A stretch of 64,000 bases of DNA from Macrostomum hystrix (lineage: Eukaryota; Platyhelminthes; Macrostomidae), in NCBI GenBank assembly GCA_950097015.1, contig CATNEN010000010.1, positions 124,001 through 188,000 of the forward strand, read 5' to 3'. The stretch's first letter is position 1. Each line of letters opens with the position of its first letter. The notes below the pieces were generated by a model that saw only the letters and a program-made list of their open reading frames with translations, did not search any database and was not told the DNA's origin. Made by a program: the position numbers and the translations under genes. This document shows positions 12,539-24,115 of the stretch, piece by piece.

Positions 12539-14042
12539 GTGAAATAAATAAACAATGAAGTAATCTTTTATATAAAAAAGTTTTTAATTGAAAAATTATT
12601 AGTAGAGGTTTGTTTTTTAGACTAGGCCTACTGACATTAACATCTCAAAAAGAAGGCAGGAAATATAACTTTTTATGATAATGGAATGTTCTAGGAAGAT
12701 TCCTGGAAACCTATTGTGGCATTTTAACGTTTGAAATAAAAAATCCTGTTTTTTAACAAAGTAGCGAGTTTTGAGAATTGAGCAAGCAGAAAGTCCTTAA
12801 GAATAGCATTTTTTTCACTTTTTGCATATATAATACAGAAAGGCGAATAGCAAGATTTGGACTTTTAAATGCTGGCCTGCAGCCAACCTAAACCTAACCT
12901 AAGTACTAGTCAGATGTCTTATTGTCTGAGTACAACTGTGTGTTTCCAAGAGCGTTCTAACTCAATCCAAGTCAAAGTCAATGCAATTGTCACACACTTG
13001 GTCGGTCTTTTCGCCGAATTTAACATTGCTTGTCGCCGAAGTCACCATTTTCCGTGTCGCCGAAATGCCTGGAATCCTACTTTAACTCACTTTACTTACA
13101 GTGAGAGGGCGCTGTATCCTAGACAGTACAATTTATGTATATATTTCTTATTGTAATTTTTTGTAACTAGAGGTAAGATAAACAAACAGAGATAGAACGA
13201 GGTGAGACTGACTTAAAGAATTGAAGGTACATAGACAAGAGTGCAGAGGAACGAGACTAGGCATTAAAATCGCGATTCGCTTGGTTCACATTTGTTACAC
13301 TCAAAGGCTTTGAATGTGCTAGAATTAATAGTGGCCGATTCGTACGCATAATCAAATAGCTTTGCGAACGTTTATTAGTAGGATAGACTATAGCTGCTGA
13401 AAAAATTCTTTATCAAGTGCTAGAAACTTTGCTTAGACGAGAATTCAATTTGCGAAAACAGCTGCAAAAGTAAACCAGACAAACCAAAAACCTGTTTGAC
13501 GTGTAGGAAACTGAGTCTAAATACTAATTGAATTTCCTAGTCACCAAAACAAAGAACTCTCGCAACTTGCGCTATCCCGTGAAGCACTATTAGTGAAGGT
13601 TTACCATACTAAATTAGTTTGAATTCTTGTAAAGAAAATGTTTAATTAATTGCAAATGTGACACATTGCATGAAAATTTGATTATTTAAACGTGCAATCA
13701 AGCATGCAGTCAGAATGTACTGCGCCGTCAGGGAAATGCCACGCGAGTTCATGAGATACGCTCGTAGAGAAGTGTATATTTTATTTGTTAAACTAAACAA
13801 CAATGGACACCAATATTTGGCAGACTAAAATTCATATTATACTATCCTCAGTGTATACAATGAGATAGATGCACAACAAAAACGATTTAATAACAATTTT
13901 AGCCAGATTGCATTTGCCAGCACTATGACCCACAGAAAGGCCTCGAGTGCGCAGTTAATTTAGACATTAGGACTTAGATTAAGCTAATAGACTGGTGCAG
14001 AGAGAAAACTGTAAATAATAAGACCATGCTACCCACAGTATC
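12539..14042. other. spacer between RAB6 and KANSL3, nothing recognised
   Basis: AT-rich sequence. A small ORF at 12869-13156 has no recognisable domain. The motif TCGCCGAA recurs three times at 13011-13060 but forms no larger structure I can support. Confidence 0.5.
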
Positions 14043-16962
14043 TCAGCCCAGAATGGAGTTGATGGCGCTGGCGGTCTCCTTGTCGTCCAGCGGCGGTGGC
14101 TGCGGCGGGCGCGTTGAAGACTCACCAAACGCAGCGCCGATGCCAATGGCCATGCCACCAGGTGTCACCGTCTGCGCGGCGGTCTGCTTCAACGCGGAAC
14201 GGCCCCAGGAGAACGCAGCCAGCTTGCCGGCGCCGGTGGGCAGGCGGTCCTGAAGGCGCTGCTTTCGCTTTTTTGCAGCCGTGCCGAACGCGGAAGTTGG
14301 CGTTGCTGGAGCCGGTGAGGACGTCGACGAAGATGTCGCAGTAAACGGCTGCAGCTGCAGGGACAGTGGCATCGGCATAATCGAGGAAAACGCAGGCGCA
14401 TCGAAGACCCCGCTAGAGCCGACACCGCTGGCTGGCGATGGCACAGCGTCAGCCGTGTCCTCGCTGCCCATCTCCGACGCCCTCTCCTCGTTTAATGCTG
14501 CCTCTTCATCGCCAACCTGCAGGGCAGTTGATTCAACGTCGAAGATGTCACGCCGAACGAAGTCGGCCACCTCGCCGGCGGCTCGGGCGTCGACGCCAGC
14601 CTGGCAAAGCCGAAGGGCGCGCAGCCAGCGGTGCCCGGCGCGCAGGTAGTGGTCGCAGCCAGGGAACAGCACCAGGCGGGACTTTGCCGGCCAGCGCTGG
14701 CGCACCCAGTCCAGCTCGTCAGCTGAGGCGAAGCCGGTCTCGGTGCCCAGCAGCAGCAGGCTTGGCAGGCTGTGGTGCAGCAGGTGGTCCTCTGGGAAGC
14801 CGCGGCAGCCGAATATGTCCCGGCTAGGCGGGCCAATAAGGACGCAGCCAGCGAGGCAGTCGGGCAGCTGGTTGCGCCGCTGCACGGTGCAGAGCAGATA
14901 GGTGCCGGCCAGGCAGGCCGAGGGGCCCAGGCAGACGGCTAGGACCCGGTCGCAGTCGGGCTGGTTGAGCTGGGCGCGAAATCGGACAAGCACCTGGGGA
15001 GCAGTTGTGGTCACGTTGCAATACATTCGGCCTACTCGGCCTGAACCATCCAATCACAGGGACGTAACGGCACACTGAGAGTCAGCGACAGCTTGGGTAC
15101 GGAAGGGATGCTATACGATTGGGAGGAATATTAGATGGTCCAGGAAGTGGGAAGTGGTTGCGTTGCTCAAACTATGGACAAGAGTTGGGATGCTCGAACT
15201 ATGGGCAAGTGGCCGGGATGCTCAATCCATGGGAAAGCGTTGGGATTTTCGAACCATGGAGAAAAGGTTGGGTTGCTCAAAGTGAAGGTTTTGGAATACT
15301 GATTAGGCGGGAGGAGTGGAAGTTGCTGGATCAAGTGAAGCAGGGGAGGTGGTGGCAGTCACCTGTCTGCAGTATTCGGAAACGCTGCAGCCGGGCGCCG
15401 AGCGACCATCCACAATGCTGACGTGACCGACGCGACCAAGAGCGGAGGCCAGTGATTGGACCCGAGCCGCCGTGGCGGGCAGACTGGACAGCAGGACTAG
15501 GCCCAGCCTGTTAGGCTGCCGATCTGCTGGAGTCGGCGGCGGCTGCACCGCTTGAATTTCGGCGCGCGACAAACGGCGCTCAAGCGAGTCCGGCTCGCTG
15601 GCGCCGACAACCAACTCGCGCACCTGCAGAGCGGCGGTGAGTTGGCAGGTGTGGTGACTTCCCCGATAATAATACAAATATTATTTGCAGGATTCCGCCC
15701 ATTTCGCTGACTCCTGAGCACGCATGCGCACAGACACCGTTCGCAGGCACACGCAGGCACGATAAGCCCCCAAGCATTTTCTTTGCGGCTGCGCCCGAAA
15801 TGAATGTGGCCTCGCCGCTAAATTGAGCTCAGGGACCTTGGTGCGAGAGGCAAACGCGTTAGACCGCTCTGCCACTCACCCCCTGACTTCCCTGATAGCC
15901 TTCAATGAATGACACTAAAGAGCAAGACTGACCTGGCCGGTGATGTTGGCACGGCCGAAGCTGCCCGCGGTCAGCCGTTCGCTGGCGCCGCCAGTGCCGG
16001 ACAGCAGAGTCTGCTGCACCAGCGCCGGGTGGCGCCGATTCAGCGCCGCTAAGCCGTCCAGGTAGGAGGCCAGCAGGCGCAGCGGCAGGTGATGGATGAG
16101 GGCGGTGTGTGCGCGCAGCAGGAAGGTCCGGTCCCATTGGTACAAGCCCAGCAGCTTTCGCATGCTGCGGGCCAGCCGCTTCACCTGCAGGCACCGGTGC
16201 ACGTCCCAGTGCGACAGCTGCGGCAGGGCGGGGTGGGCGGGCTGTTTAGCAGCTCGAATGAACTGAGGGAAACCAAGGGTCTTTGTGGCCTTACCGACTG
16301 TGTGACGGAGGCTGCCAGCACATCGCTTGTCAGCATCCGGACAATCGAGTCAAACAGACGGTTGTGCTGCATAGTCCAGCCAGCCCTGCATGGCAAGCGA
16401 AGCAATGGCTGCAGTGAAACTTGCTAATAGCAGCTTGGGATCTTTAGTAGGTTCGGGAGAACACGCCAGAATATAGCATCTCAAACCCAATTGCAATACC
16501 AATTGCTAATCTGACCTGGAAACGGCATCCTCCCATTGCTCCGGGTCGGGGCATTCGGCCACGCCAATGAGCTGCAGCCGGTGCAGCATGCAGTGCTCGC
16601 TGCGCCATTCGGCTCGATCGACAACGCACACCAGTTTGGCTTCGGCGGCCGGCACAGAAACAACGTCCAGCTCGGCTGGCTTGCCGTAGCTGTAAAGAAG
16701 CCTTGGCGACTTTGAAATGCACTTATAAGTTACAAATACGGATGCTAATGCTGTTGATATTAAATTAGCAGCATGTGTACCTATCAATCACATCTCGACC
16801 CTCTGGCACATCAAATAATGCCGTCCGCCGTGGCTGGCACTTCTGCAGTGCTGGGATGCGGCGCCAGCTCTTGCAGTAGGAGTGCTCGGCGAGCACTGGG
16901 TGCTGGACAGCCAGTCCATCTGCTCCCTGCAGTGGCAAGTCTGCGAGAAAGTTGAAGCTCAT
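14043..16962 (-). CDS. KANSL3: KAT8 regulatory NSL complex subunit 3 homologue
   Basis: Alpha/beta-hydrolase-like scaffold of the nuclear NSL histone acetyltransferase complex. Six exons on the minus strand join in phase: 16781-16962, 16516-16689, 16295-16385, 15933-16241, 15363-15623 and 14043-14993. They give 655 residues. Recognition rests on HSYCKSW near the N-terminus, GWTMQHNRLF in exon 3, the helical WDRTFLLRAHTALI...LPLRLLASYLD segment in exon 4, and a hydrolase-like core in exons 5-6 (LVLLSSLPAT, VLAVCLGPSA, LLLLGTETGFAS). The tail after about residue 500 is low-complexity Ser/Thr/Pro/Ala. The start was chosen because acceptor TGCTGCTTCCAG (16968-16969) lies five bases upstream of this ATG. 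A SINE sits in the intron between exons 4 and 5. The nucleophile-elbow region reads GPSAC; whether any hydrolase activity remains is unknown, and the family is thought to be non-enzymatic. Confidence 0.82.
15664..15883 (-). repeat. tRNA-derived SINE with 9-bp target duplication in a KANSL3 intron
   Basis: On the minus strand the element begins with a tRNA-Leu/Ser-like head: A box GTGGCAGAGCGGTCTAACGC and a weakened B box GAGCTCAATTT. A GC-rich body follows, and it ends in AATAATATTTGTATTATTATC. It is flanked by TGACTTCCC at 15655-15663 and again at 15884-15892 (plus strand), a perfect 9-bp duplication. The body differs from the other SINEs in the window, so it is a separate family. Confidence 0.85.
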
Positions 16963-17224
16963 GCAGGCTGGAAGCAGCAAAAATGCAGTGCTTGGAGCAA
17001 AGGATGCTGCAGCTTTTCTATAGCTCACACTACAAACCATAGAAAAATACAAATACATTCATATCAATAATTATTTTTAATTACTAGTTAATACATCCTT
17101 GGCTTTAGCAGTCATCTTAGTAACAGTATAGGCATCCTTTGCATAAAAGTTATATATCTCTGTATATATATATATATATATACATATACTAATTCTATGC
17201 ATATTGAAATCTGAGTTTATATTC

Positions 17225-18011
17225 GGAAGTGCTTATTCCCACGGTCCCGTGCCGATAATTTCAATTTTATCCACATGGATCCGTGCCGATAATTTTCTGC
17301 TTATCCACACGGCAGCTTGTATGAATAGGTCTACTTTGAAGTCCCTACCTATTCTTCTCTGAGCATAAGGCTTTTGCTTCAGAGGATAGTGTATAGTGTA
17401 CAGTGTACACTATCAATGCATAGTGTAAAATAATAACAATGATGTATAATATGTGTGACGAGTTTGGTGCTGACTAGAATTCTGCTGGTTGACTCGTATG
17501 ATTTTCTTTGATTGACTTCTTACTTTTTAAGTCAATACAATTCGAATGAACACATGTACGTAACGATAACAAAAGATTTAGTAAGTTGTTATTACAAAAA
17601 TTAAAAAGGATGACACTAATGTCGGTTAATGAATGTGTAGGTCAAAATGTAGAACACTGTCATAACACACTGGGAACTTTGTCAATCTATTGGCTCGAGG
17701 GTTCAGCAAAACTTTCAAACCCGAAAGGGCCTCGTTTCAAAGAACAGAACCGCGTGGATAAAATTGAAATTAACGGCACAGCATATATAAAGAGTTTTAG
17801 ACCTATTCATACAAGCTGCTGGGTGGATAAGCAGAAAATTATCGGCACGGCTCCATGTGGATAAAATTGAAAAAAAAACGGCACGGCATATATAAAGAGT
17901 TTTAGACCTATTCATACAAGCTGCCGTGTGGATAAGCAGAAAATTATCAGCACGGCTCCGTGTGGATAAAATTGAAATTATCGGCACGGGACCGTGGGAA
18001 TAAGCTCTGCC
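17225..18011. mobile_element. MULE-like non-autonomous DNA transposon, copy 1
   Basis: A 787-bp element with roughly 100-bp terminal inverted repeats (GGAAGTGCTTATTCCCACGG at the left; the right end reads GGCAGAGCTTATTCCCACGG on the other strand). It is flanked by the 9-bp duplication TTTATATTC (17216-17224 and 18012-18020). It has no transposase ORF. A second copy at 57293-57958 shares the full structure. This copy additionally holds a tandem duplication of about 110 bp of its right terminal region (about 17745-17965). Long inverted repeats plus a 9-bp target duplication fit the Mutator-like (MULE) superfamily. Confidence 0.9.
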
Positions 18012-18020
18012 TTTATATTC

Positions 18021-19020
18021 GGCTAATTGACACTTCCCTACTAATTTAAACGTAAAACAACTGTTACTACAATTAGCAATACAAGGAAAGGATTATTAGG
18101 AAAAATAAAGTGAGGACACAAGGATTTTATAGTTTTGTTATAAGTTACTTTTCTTCCTATTTTACTAGTTATCCAAAGACTTTCAGTTACAATAAATTTT
18201 GGCAGCAAACACATTTGGTATTTTGAATTCATTTATTACAAACCTTAATCTCCTTAGCAATGAAGTTGAGCTTATTAGAAATATGTGTGCCAATTTCGGT
18301 CCCTTTACATATTTTGGTAAAAAAAATATAAATTAGTTAAATCATTTGGAAGACATAGTCAAGCAAGCAAAGAAACTAGATTTATATTTTAGAATATTTT
18401 ATAATTGTCTTAGAGTAAGGTAAAAGTGGTGAAGTGGTTCTAACCATTGTCACATGGATTAGGAAAATTATATATTGCAGTCTATAGATCAGATAATATA
18501 CCAGTGGATAGGTCTATAACCCATTAAAGTGATACAAAAGGGTAACACAAAAAACAAATGAACAGACAAACAAGTAATTATTTGCAGGTTATCTGCTGAT
18601 TCAGCTTTAAGCTTAGGCCTAAGGCTTATGCTTCTAAGCCACTTCGGTGTCATTCATAGCTACCAAATAGTGTCAAGCTCTGTTGCATGCAGTGTCAATA
18701 AAAATTTTAGAAAACAAAAAATCAAAATCAAAATAAATTATACTACAGTAGACCAGTAGACATAATACTAATAGAATTAGAAATAATAAGCACTATTATT
18801 TTTATGTCATCTATTTTTAACTGTTAGGCCTATACATTTCAATTAGGCCTTACCTTTTTGTAATGAATTTATTAGTGTGTCATCGCCATTTGTATTTATA
18901 GTCTCACTGTGAAAATAATTAAGACAGCTAAAGTCGCAAGCACGAAATGTGATTATTTAACAGATCATCAAGTTACTCTTAATTTAATAGGCCTAACACC
19001 TACTAAATTGACTGTACCGC
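18021..19020. other. AT-rich spacer, nothing recognised
   Basis: No coding exon, RNA gene or repeat could be supported between the two transposons. Confidence 0.5.
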
Positions 19021-19029
19021 CCGGTTAGT

Positions 19030-19121
19030 GGGTGCCACTCTTTTCGTCTGCCGCCAGTTCGTCTGCTGGGCAGACGAACAAACTATTTTGCGTTAAACTT
19101 TTCGTCTGCTGGAAACTCAAG
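19030..19121. repeat. left terminal inverted repeat and subterminal TTCGTCTGC cluster
   Basis: Contains three TTCGTCTGC motifs, one GCAGACGAA in inverse orientation, and the terminal repeat proper. The first 300 bases also hold a TATATATA stretch (about 19222-19230) upstream of the PHD start codon, a plausible promoter. Confidence 0.8.
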
Positions 19122-19284
19122 TTTAACGAGACTTAGATTCTTAGAACAACCGAAATCAGTAAAACAATCAATCAAACGACAAAATATCGCGCAAATTTAA
19201 AATCTTTTTGCTTTGAACCACATATATATAGCGTATGCAACTCATTGTCATTGCACACCACATTAGCGTGCCTGGATAATCGAA

Positions 19285-20040
19285 ATGTCAGATTTTTGTC
19301 TTGTCTGTCAAAAGATAGTCAGCACACGACAGCAGGCCTTGCTGTGCGATTCGTGTGATCAATGGCAGCATCGAATCTGTGGCATTAATATGACCCAGAC
19401 TGAGTATCGCGAAATATTGAGCAAAAATGTTTCCTTCAACTGGATGTGCTCACGATGTGAGGAAAAAAACGTAAGTAGCTCATTGACTTTTATGGTACAT
19501 GTAAATATAGAATTCATGTGCACGTCATGTTCAAGCTACCATAACCACTTATTATAATTATAATTATAATAGCGAGATTATTTGCTGTACATATTTATAT
19601 CTATAATGTTTTCTACATAAACTTGAAGTTGCAGTACACGAACCAGATTAGAAAATAAAGATTTTCAGAAAAGCAAATCCCAACTTACTGTGCAGCTAGA
19701 GACAGCTTAATATACAGAAAATTAAAGCTTGTGCCTTGCATCGATAAGACTGCTAATAAAATCACGATCTGACAAAAAACTTGAACAGGCGGCCGCCAAG
19801 CTGTCTGCTGTCGAGTCTGGTGGTGCTGCTGCTGCTGATACTGCCGCCGAGCTGTCTGCTGCCGAGTCTGGTGGTGCTGCTGCTGCTCCCGCTGGAAAAT
19901 TTTCTAGGGGCCCGCTAGGGGCACCTTCAAGCGCACCCCTAGGGGCAACGCTAGGGGCTGCACCGCCGGCAAATGAGGGGCTCCAGAGGGGCATGCCACC
20001 ATCCAGCCCCTGTGATGCCCCTAGTGAGGAAAATGAATAA
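19285..20040 (+). CDS. PHD-finger protein of the MULE-like element (exon 1 firm, exon 2 tentative)
   Basis: Exon 1, 19285-19470, encodes a 62-residue PHD-like zinc finger. Cysteines lie in CLVC, CDSC, HRIC and CSRC with the tryptophans of DQWQH and FNWMC, the C4HC3 pattern of PHD fingers that read histone tails. It ends in a consensus donor, GTAAGTAG. A plausible second exon starts at 19790 (after a poor acceptor, TTGAACAG) and continues in phase as an Ala/Ser/Gly-rich segment with two copies of a LSAxESGGAAAA module, then a Pro/Ala-rich tail to a stop at 20038-20040. The same module reappears in the FLYWCH exon at 24116. So either one gene with alternative 3' ends spans the element, or the 5' segment was duplicated. 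Exon 1 is well supported; the joining is inference. Confidence 0.6.
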
Positions 20041-21357
20041 TTCTCGTTCTCGTTCTGCAAAATATTGTTCTTCATGTTTCGCTTTTCTTTAATTAGATAT
20101 ATTTTCTTTTCTAAGATGGTATTATCGTCAATTGTATTATCGTATTATCATATCGTATTATCTTTAAGTAAAATCGCGATCACTAAACGCAAATCGCGTA
20201 AATTATGCCACACAAATCAGCATCTTAGATAATAGATATGATAGTAAAATATTGGCAGAAACAGAACGACAGAAAAAACAGGTTTAGAGCGATCTGCGGA
20301 GAGATCTGCAGAGAGTGAGAGTGATAGAGAGAGTGCCAAACCGTGCGAGTAAGAATGGGTGACAGGACTGCAGAAGTGAGCGGCCGACGAACTGCATAAG
20401 TGCACACTGATAACTTTTTAATGTAAATTTTACAAAAATGTTGTAAAAATGTTGTACAGATCAAGACTAGTAGATGTTACTACGAAAAGTCTGCGGTTTA
20501 ATGCTTATTTTAAGAAATTATTTTGGTAACTAATAACATGGCTTTGCCAAATAATCACATCGTTTATCCCAATTCAACCTTTATTTTCCTAATTCATGAA
20601 AATTCAAATCCCAATTTATCCCACTTCATCCCAATTATTTAAAATTCACCACAATTCATCAAAATTTACCCGAATTCATCCCAAATCTTCCCAATTCATC
20701 GCAAATCTTCCCAATTATTTCCAATTCTTCCCAGATTTACTCCCCATTGGCTGTAAAAAGAAATGAAAGTAATTTTTACTCCCGTAAATTAGTAAATAAT
20801 ACTCTACAAAATATTTGACTGCGAATTTCAGTAGTAAATTCACAATAAAAAGTTATCAGTGTGTGGACTTCGGCTTGAGGGAGTGAGTGGTGTACAGCTG
20901 CGTTGGAAATCAAGTAGCGCCACTTCAATGCGAGGGAAGGGCATGGACCTGGCAATAATATCGTTGCAAACCGCATAAGATAAAAAAAAGTGAGAAAAAT
21001 CGTGACAAATAAAATTGTCATTGAAAATGCAACAGGGCTGCACGTGAATCAGTGAAGGACTGTCACATGAGGAAACGCTTCTGACTGCTGCGGCAGTGCC
21101 AGTCATAGCCATAGCACATAGCCAGTTTTATGAAGTATAGTTAAGTCATTGACAAAGGAAATTAATAATTACTTCAAAGGGTCAATTTAAGGTGTTATAG
21201 AAGCAAGTTTTTAATATTAATAAAATAAAAGCAAGAACCCTACAACAACTTAGTAGTGGTGGGATATTGGCAAGTAAGAAAGAGCCCTACAACATATGTG
21301 ACTGACTGACAGCTACGTAAACGCTTCTTCAGTCTTCTTCCTCGTCGTCGCTGGAGA
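20041..21357. other. element interior without supported coding sequence
   Basis: Holds a degenerate tandem run of CCCAATTCATC-like units at about 20560-20745 and otherwise AT-rich sequence. Short minus-strand ORFs have no recognisable domain. Confidence 0.5.
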
Positions 21358-22467
21358 TCACGATTCTCTTCTTTTTTTGGTCGTCAGATGCTTCTTAGAA
21401 GTGGCACCAGAAGCGACCTCTGTCCCCGATGACTGCCTTCTACGCGCTCTTCTCGGGGTCTGCTGTGTGCCGTCCATGGTCGCAGATGGCTGTACAGTCG
21501 AAGCCGACGCTCGTCGGGCTTGCCGGCCGCCATTCCTGTCACGCGCATTTTTCAGCGTTGCTGCGATTGCATTATTGATGTCGTAGGCTGTCGCAAACGG
21601 CTTAACGCGTCCCAAAGCGTCCTTAACCACGCTTTCTACAGGTCCCATGAAGCGTCGCTTGTTGTCTGACCCCGTGCGATTGAATTTCGACTGCATGGCG
21701 TTGGACAGTAGCGCAGTGATGACGTTGCGCACAACATCACTGACTGGTTTGCCTCCAATCAGTGACAGACGGCGTATTAGATCCGCACGGTAGTCTTGCG
21801 ACTCAAGACTGCCAATCAGTAACTCAACCTCCTCTTCAGTGGATGCCATGGAGGCCTCCTCCATTCGGGAGTCGCCGCAATTGTAGGAAGCCGCACCAGC
21901 TTGCTTTAGTAATGCCAGACCATCGCTCCACCGTTTCGACTCCATCTTGAGAGTGATGGCGAGTCCATGCACTTGCTTAAACAAGCTTGCAACCAAATAA
22001 TAGCATGCCTCGGTTGAGCCTGGCTGCAGTCCTTGTCTTACAACCAATTGGTCAACAGAAGCAACTGATGGTGTCCCGACGGTAATGGGGGTGCCCCCCA
22101 GATTCGCAGGCACAGGTTCTGGCTCCTTACTTAAGCGGCAATCTGTAGCGAAGAGGTTACGCGAAAGAGTAGAACTGCAGTCAGCATCAGAATAGTTGGT
22201 ATCAAAGTCATTGTCTTCATCACAAGAATAATATTCTTCATCATCAGATTCTTCAGAAATGAAACCATGATTATCCATGTCATTTTCAGCTGAAGACTCA
22301 AAGTTATAACTTAAATTGGTATTTTCATCAGCTGGATTAATATTAAGCTCAGCTTGGTCAGAAAAAATTGCTTGATCAATGGCAATTGGTACTTCAGTTG
22401 ATTCACCAGAATTGAGTAGGCCTATACTGTCATTCACTGCATGGTTTTTAGTCCAACGTGAAGTCAT
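21358..22467 (-). CDS. DUF4806-like protein inside the MULE-like element
   Basis: An uninterrupted 369-residue ORF. Residues about 1-110 are acidic (EESDDEEYYSCDEDNDFD). A central part starts near LGGTPITVGTPSVAS, and residues about 210-300 form a helical module (STEEEVELLIGSLES, then RRLSLIGGKPVSDVVRNVI, then LLSNAMQSKFN and NKRRFMG). This module resembles the DUF4806 domain found in many animal proteins, often near transposons. The C-terminus is basic, ending KKRRES, a likely nuclear localisation signal. The ATG follows directly on TGTTTTGTAG (22468-22469), a perfect splice acceptor with no 5' UTR left, suggesting trans-splicing or a missed upstream exon. It runs opposite to the PHD and FLYWCH exons. 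The domain match is from memory of the family pattern and is tentative; that the ORF is real coding sequence is fairly likely. Confidence 0.6.
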   Translation of the reverse strand: MTSRWTKNHAVNDSIGLLNSGESTEVPIAIDQAIFSDQAELNINPADENTNLSYNFESSAENDMDNHGFISEESDDEEYYSCDEDNDFDTNYSDADCSSTLSRNLFATDCRLSKEPEPVPANLGGTPITVGTPSVASVDQLVVRQGLQPGSTEACYYLVASLFKQVHGLAITLKMESKRWSDGLALLKQAGAASYNCGDSRMEEASMASTEEEVELLIGSLESQDYRADLIRRLSLIGGKPVSDVVRNVITALLSNAMQSKFNRTGSDNKRRFMGPVESVVKDALGRVKPFATAYDINNAIAATLKNARDRNGGRQARRASASTVQPSATMDGTQQTPRRARRRQSSGTEVASGATSKKHLTTKKRRES

Positions 22468-22552
22468 CTACAAAACATTTTTTTGCTATGTAAACCACTA
22501 ACATTTAAAAAGGGCATTGCCTTTGTAGGGCCTAACCATAAATTATAAATAA

Positions 22553-22935
22553 AGAATAGAAATAACTGAAGCTTTGCATTTTGCATTTTGTTAATAACAA
22601 AATAATAATTATTGTTCTACCAAAATTACTGATAACTTCTATATATATAAAGAATAGAAGTAAAGAATAGAGATTCTAATAAAGAATAAAATAAAAATGT
22701 ATAATAAAAAGAATAATAATAATAATAGCACCTGGATATGCATGTGACCCGGCCGCCATCAGCCGATGCTAGGCCTAAGCGACATTTAAGAAAAATAGAA
22801 TAAAAAAATAAGGAATAAAGAATAGATAAAGAATAGAGAATAAAGAATAGAAATAACTTAAGCTTTGCATTTTGTTAATAACAAAATAATAATAATTGTT
22901 CTACCAAAATTACTGATAACTTCTAAATATATAAA
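22553..22935. repeat. direct duplication inside the MULE-like element
   Basis: About 90-100 bp beginning AGAATAGAAATAACT and ending ACTGATAACTTCTA occurs at about 22553-22645 and 22845-22931 with small indels. Confidence 0.85.
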
Positions 22936-23742
22936 TATTCACAAAACTGTCTGTGTGTATCTGCCTATGTATGTCTGTGTAGCCAATTTGTGTTTGCAAT
23001 GGACTCAAAAACTACAACACCAAATAATACCAATCTAAAAATCAAGTGTGTAGAGTGTCATAGGCTACTTTTTACTTCCCAAACTCAAATCTTTCTCCTT
23101 CAAAATATATATTAAACTTAAGAGTCCTTCAAAAGTAGGAAAAAGAATATTCAGTTATCTTTACATTATTCATTTGAAGATTATTTGTTGCTCACATACT
23201 CTAGATTCTTAAGAAAAAACATGACTTTATTTTAATACATTTTAAGGTCTCAAAATGTAGTTCTATTTTTGCCATGGGCGATTGGAGAAATATGAACTCA
23301 TTCAAACGTTGCAAACATTGTCCTATGGGCATCTCATGGCCAAGGCAAGAGCAAGCTTCCCCATAAAGCTAAATATTATGCTACTATGAAAATAAGTACA
23401 CAATAAATAACCAGCATGGATTAGGTAATCTAATCAACTATACACAGGCTTTATTGTTTGCATATAGGCGTTCTGCAAAATGTTTTGTGTGTATTCAGAA
23501 TTACACATTGTGCACGAAATTGACTGTGATCAAATATAGGTGCCTAGAAAGATGCGTTCGAGGTAAGGATATTTAATCACTACACGTATTCATTGGATTC
23601 CGAATTACAACATTAAATGGCAATAGACATTATCATATATAAGCATGTCCAGAAAAGCGCCGACCCAATGTGCGGACACGTGCAGCTGGATATGCATGTG
23701 ACCCGGCCGCCATCAGCCGATGCTAAGCGACATTTAAATGAC
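22733..23742. repeat. second dispersed pair inside the MULE-like element
   Basis: The segment GGATATGCATGTGACCCGGC, followed by CGCCATCAGCCGATGCT and GCGACATTTAA, is present at about 22733-22788 and 23687-23738. It is GC-rich in an AT-rich surrounding and could be a shared motif of nested insertions. Confidence 0.8.
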
Positions 23743-24115
23743 CAACAATTATAACAAAAGCAGTGTGTAATATATTTTTTAGTTATTCGTACACTGTATA
23801 CATTGCTTTATGTGCTTTTACTTTTAGTTTATGAAGCCCATACGCAACTAATTGAATCCAAACATTGAATGGCATATGCGAACTGGATTCTTCTCACCAC
23901 CGCTACAGTATTATTGTCAGTACTAGGGGCAAGCCCCTTGGATGCCCCCAGAAACTGGAGTGCAGCATTTTTCATAAAATTGCATATTCAGACAAGATTT
24001 TTATTACAGTATGTTTTTATTGTTACGAAGACAGTTGTCCCTAAAAATTATATGACATTTCATTCTGCCCCTTGGCCCCTTTAAAGCCGCTAGTGGGCCC
24101 CTAGGTCTTTTCCCA

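Noticed and set aside
16295..16689. Suspected phase mismatch between KANSL3 exons 2 and 3
   Set aside because: On rereading, the acceptor at 16386-16387 restores phase (AG|G GCT GGC TGG), so there is no anomaly.
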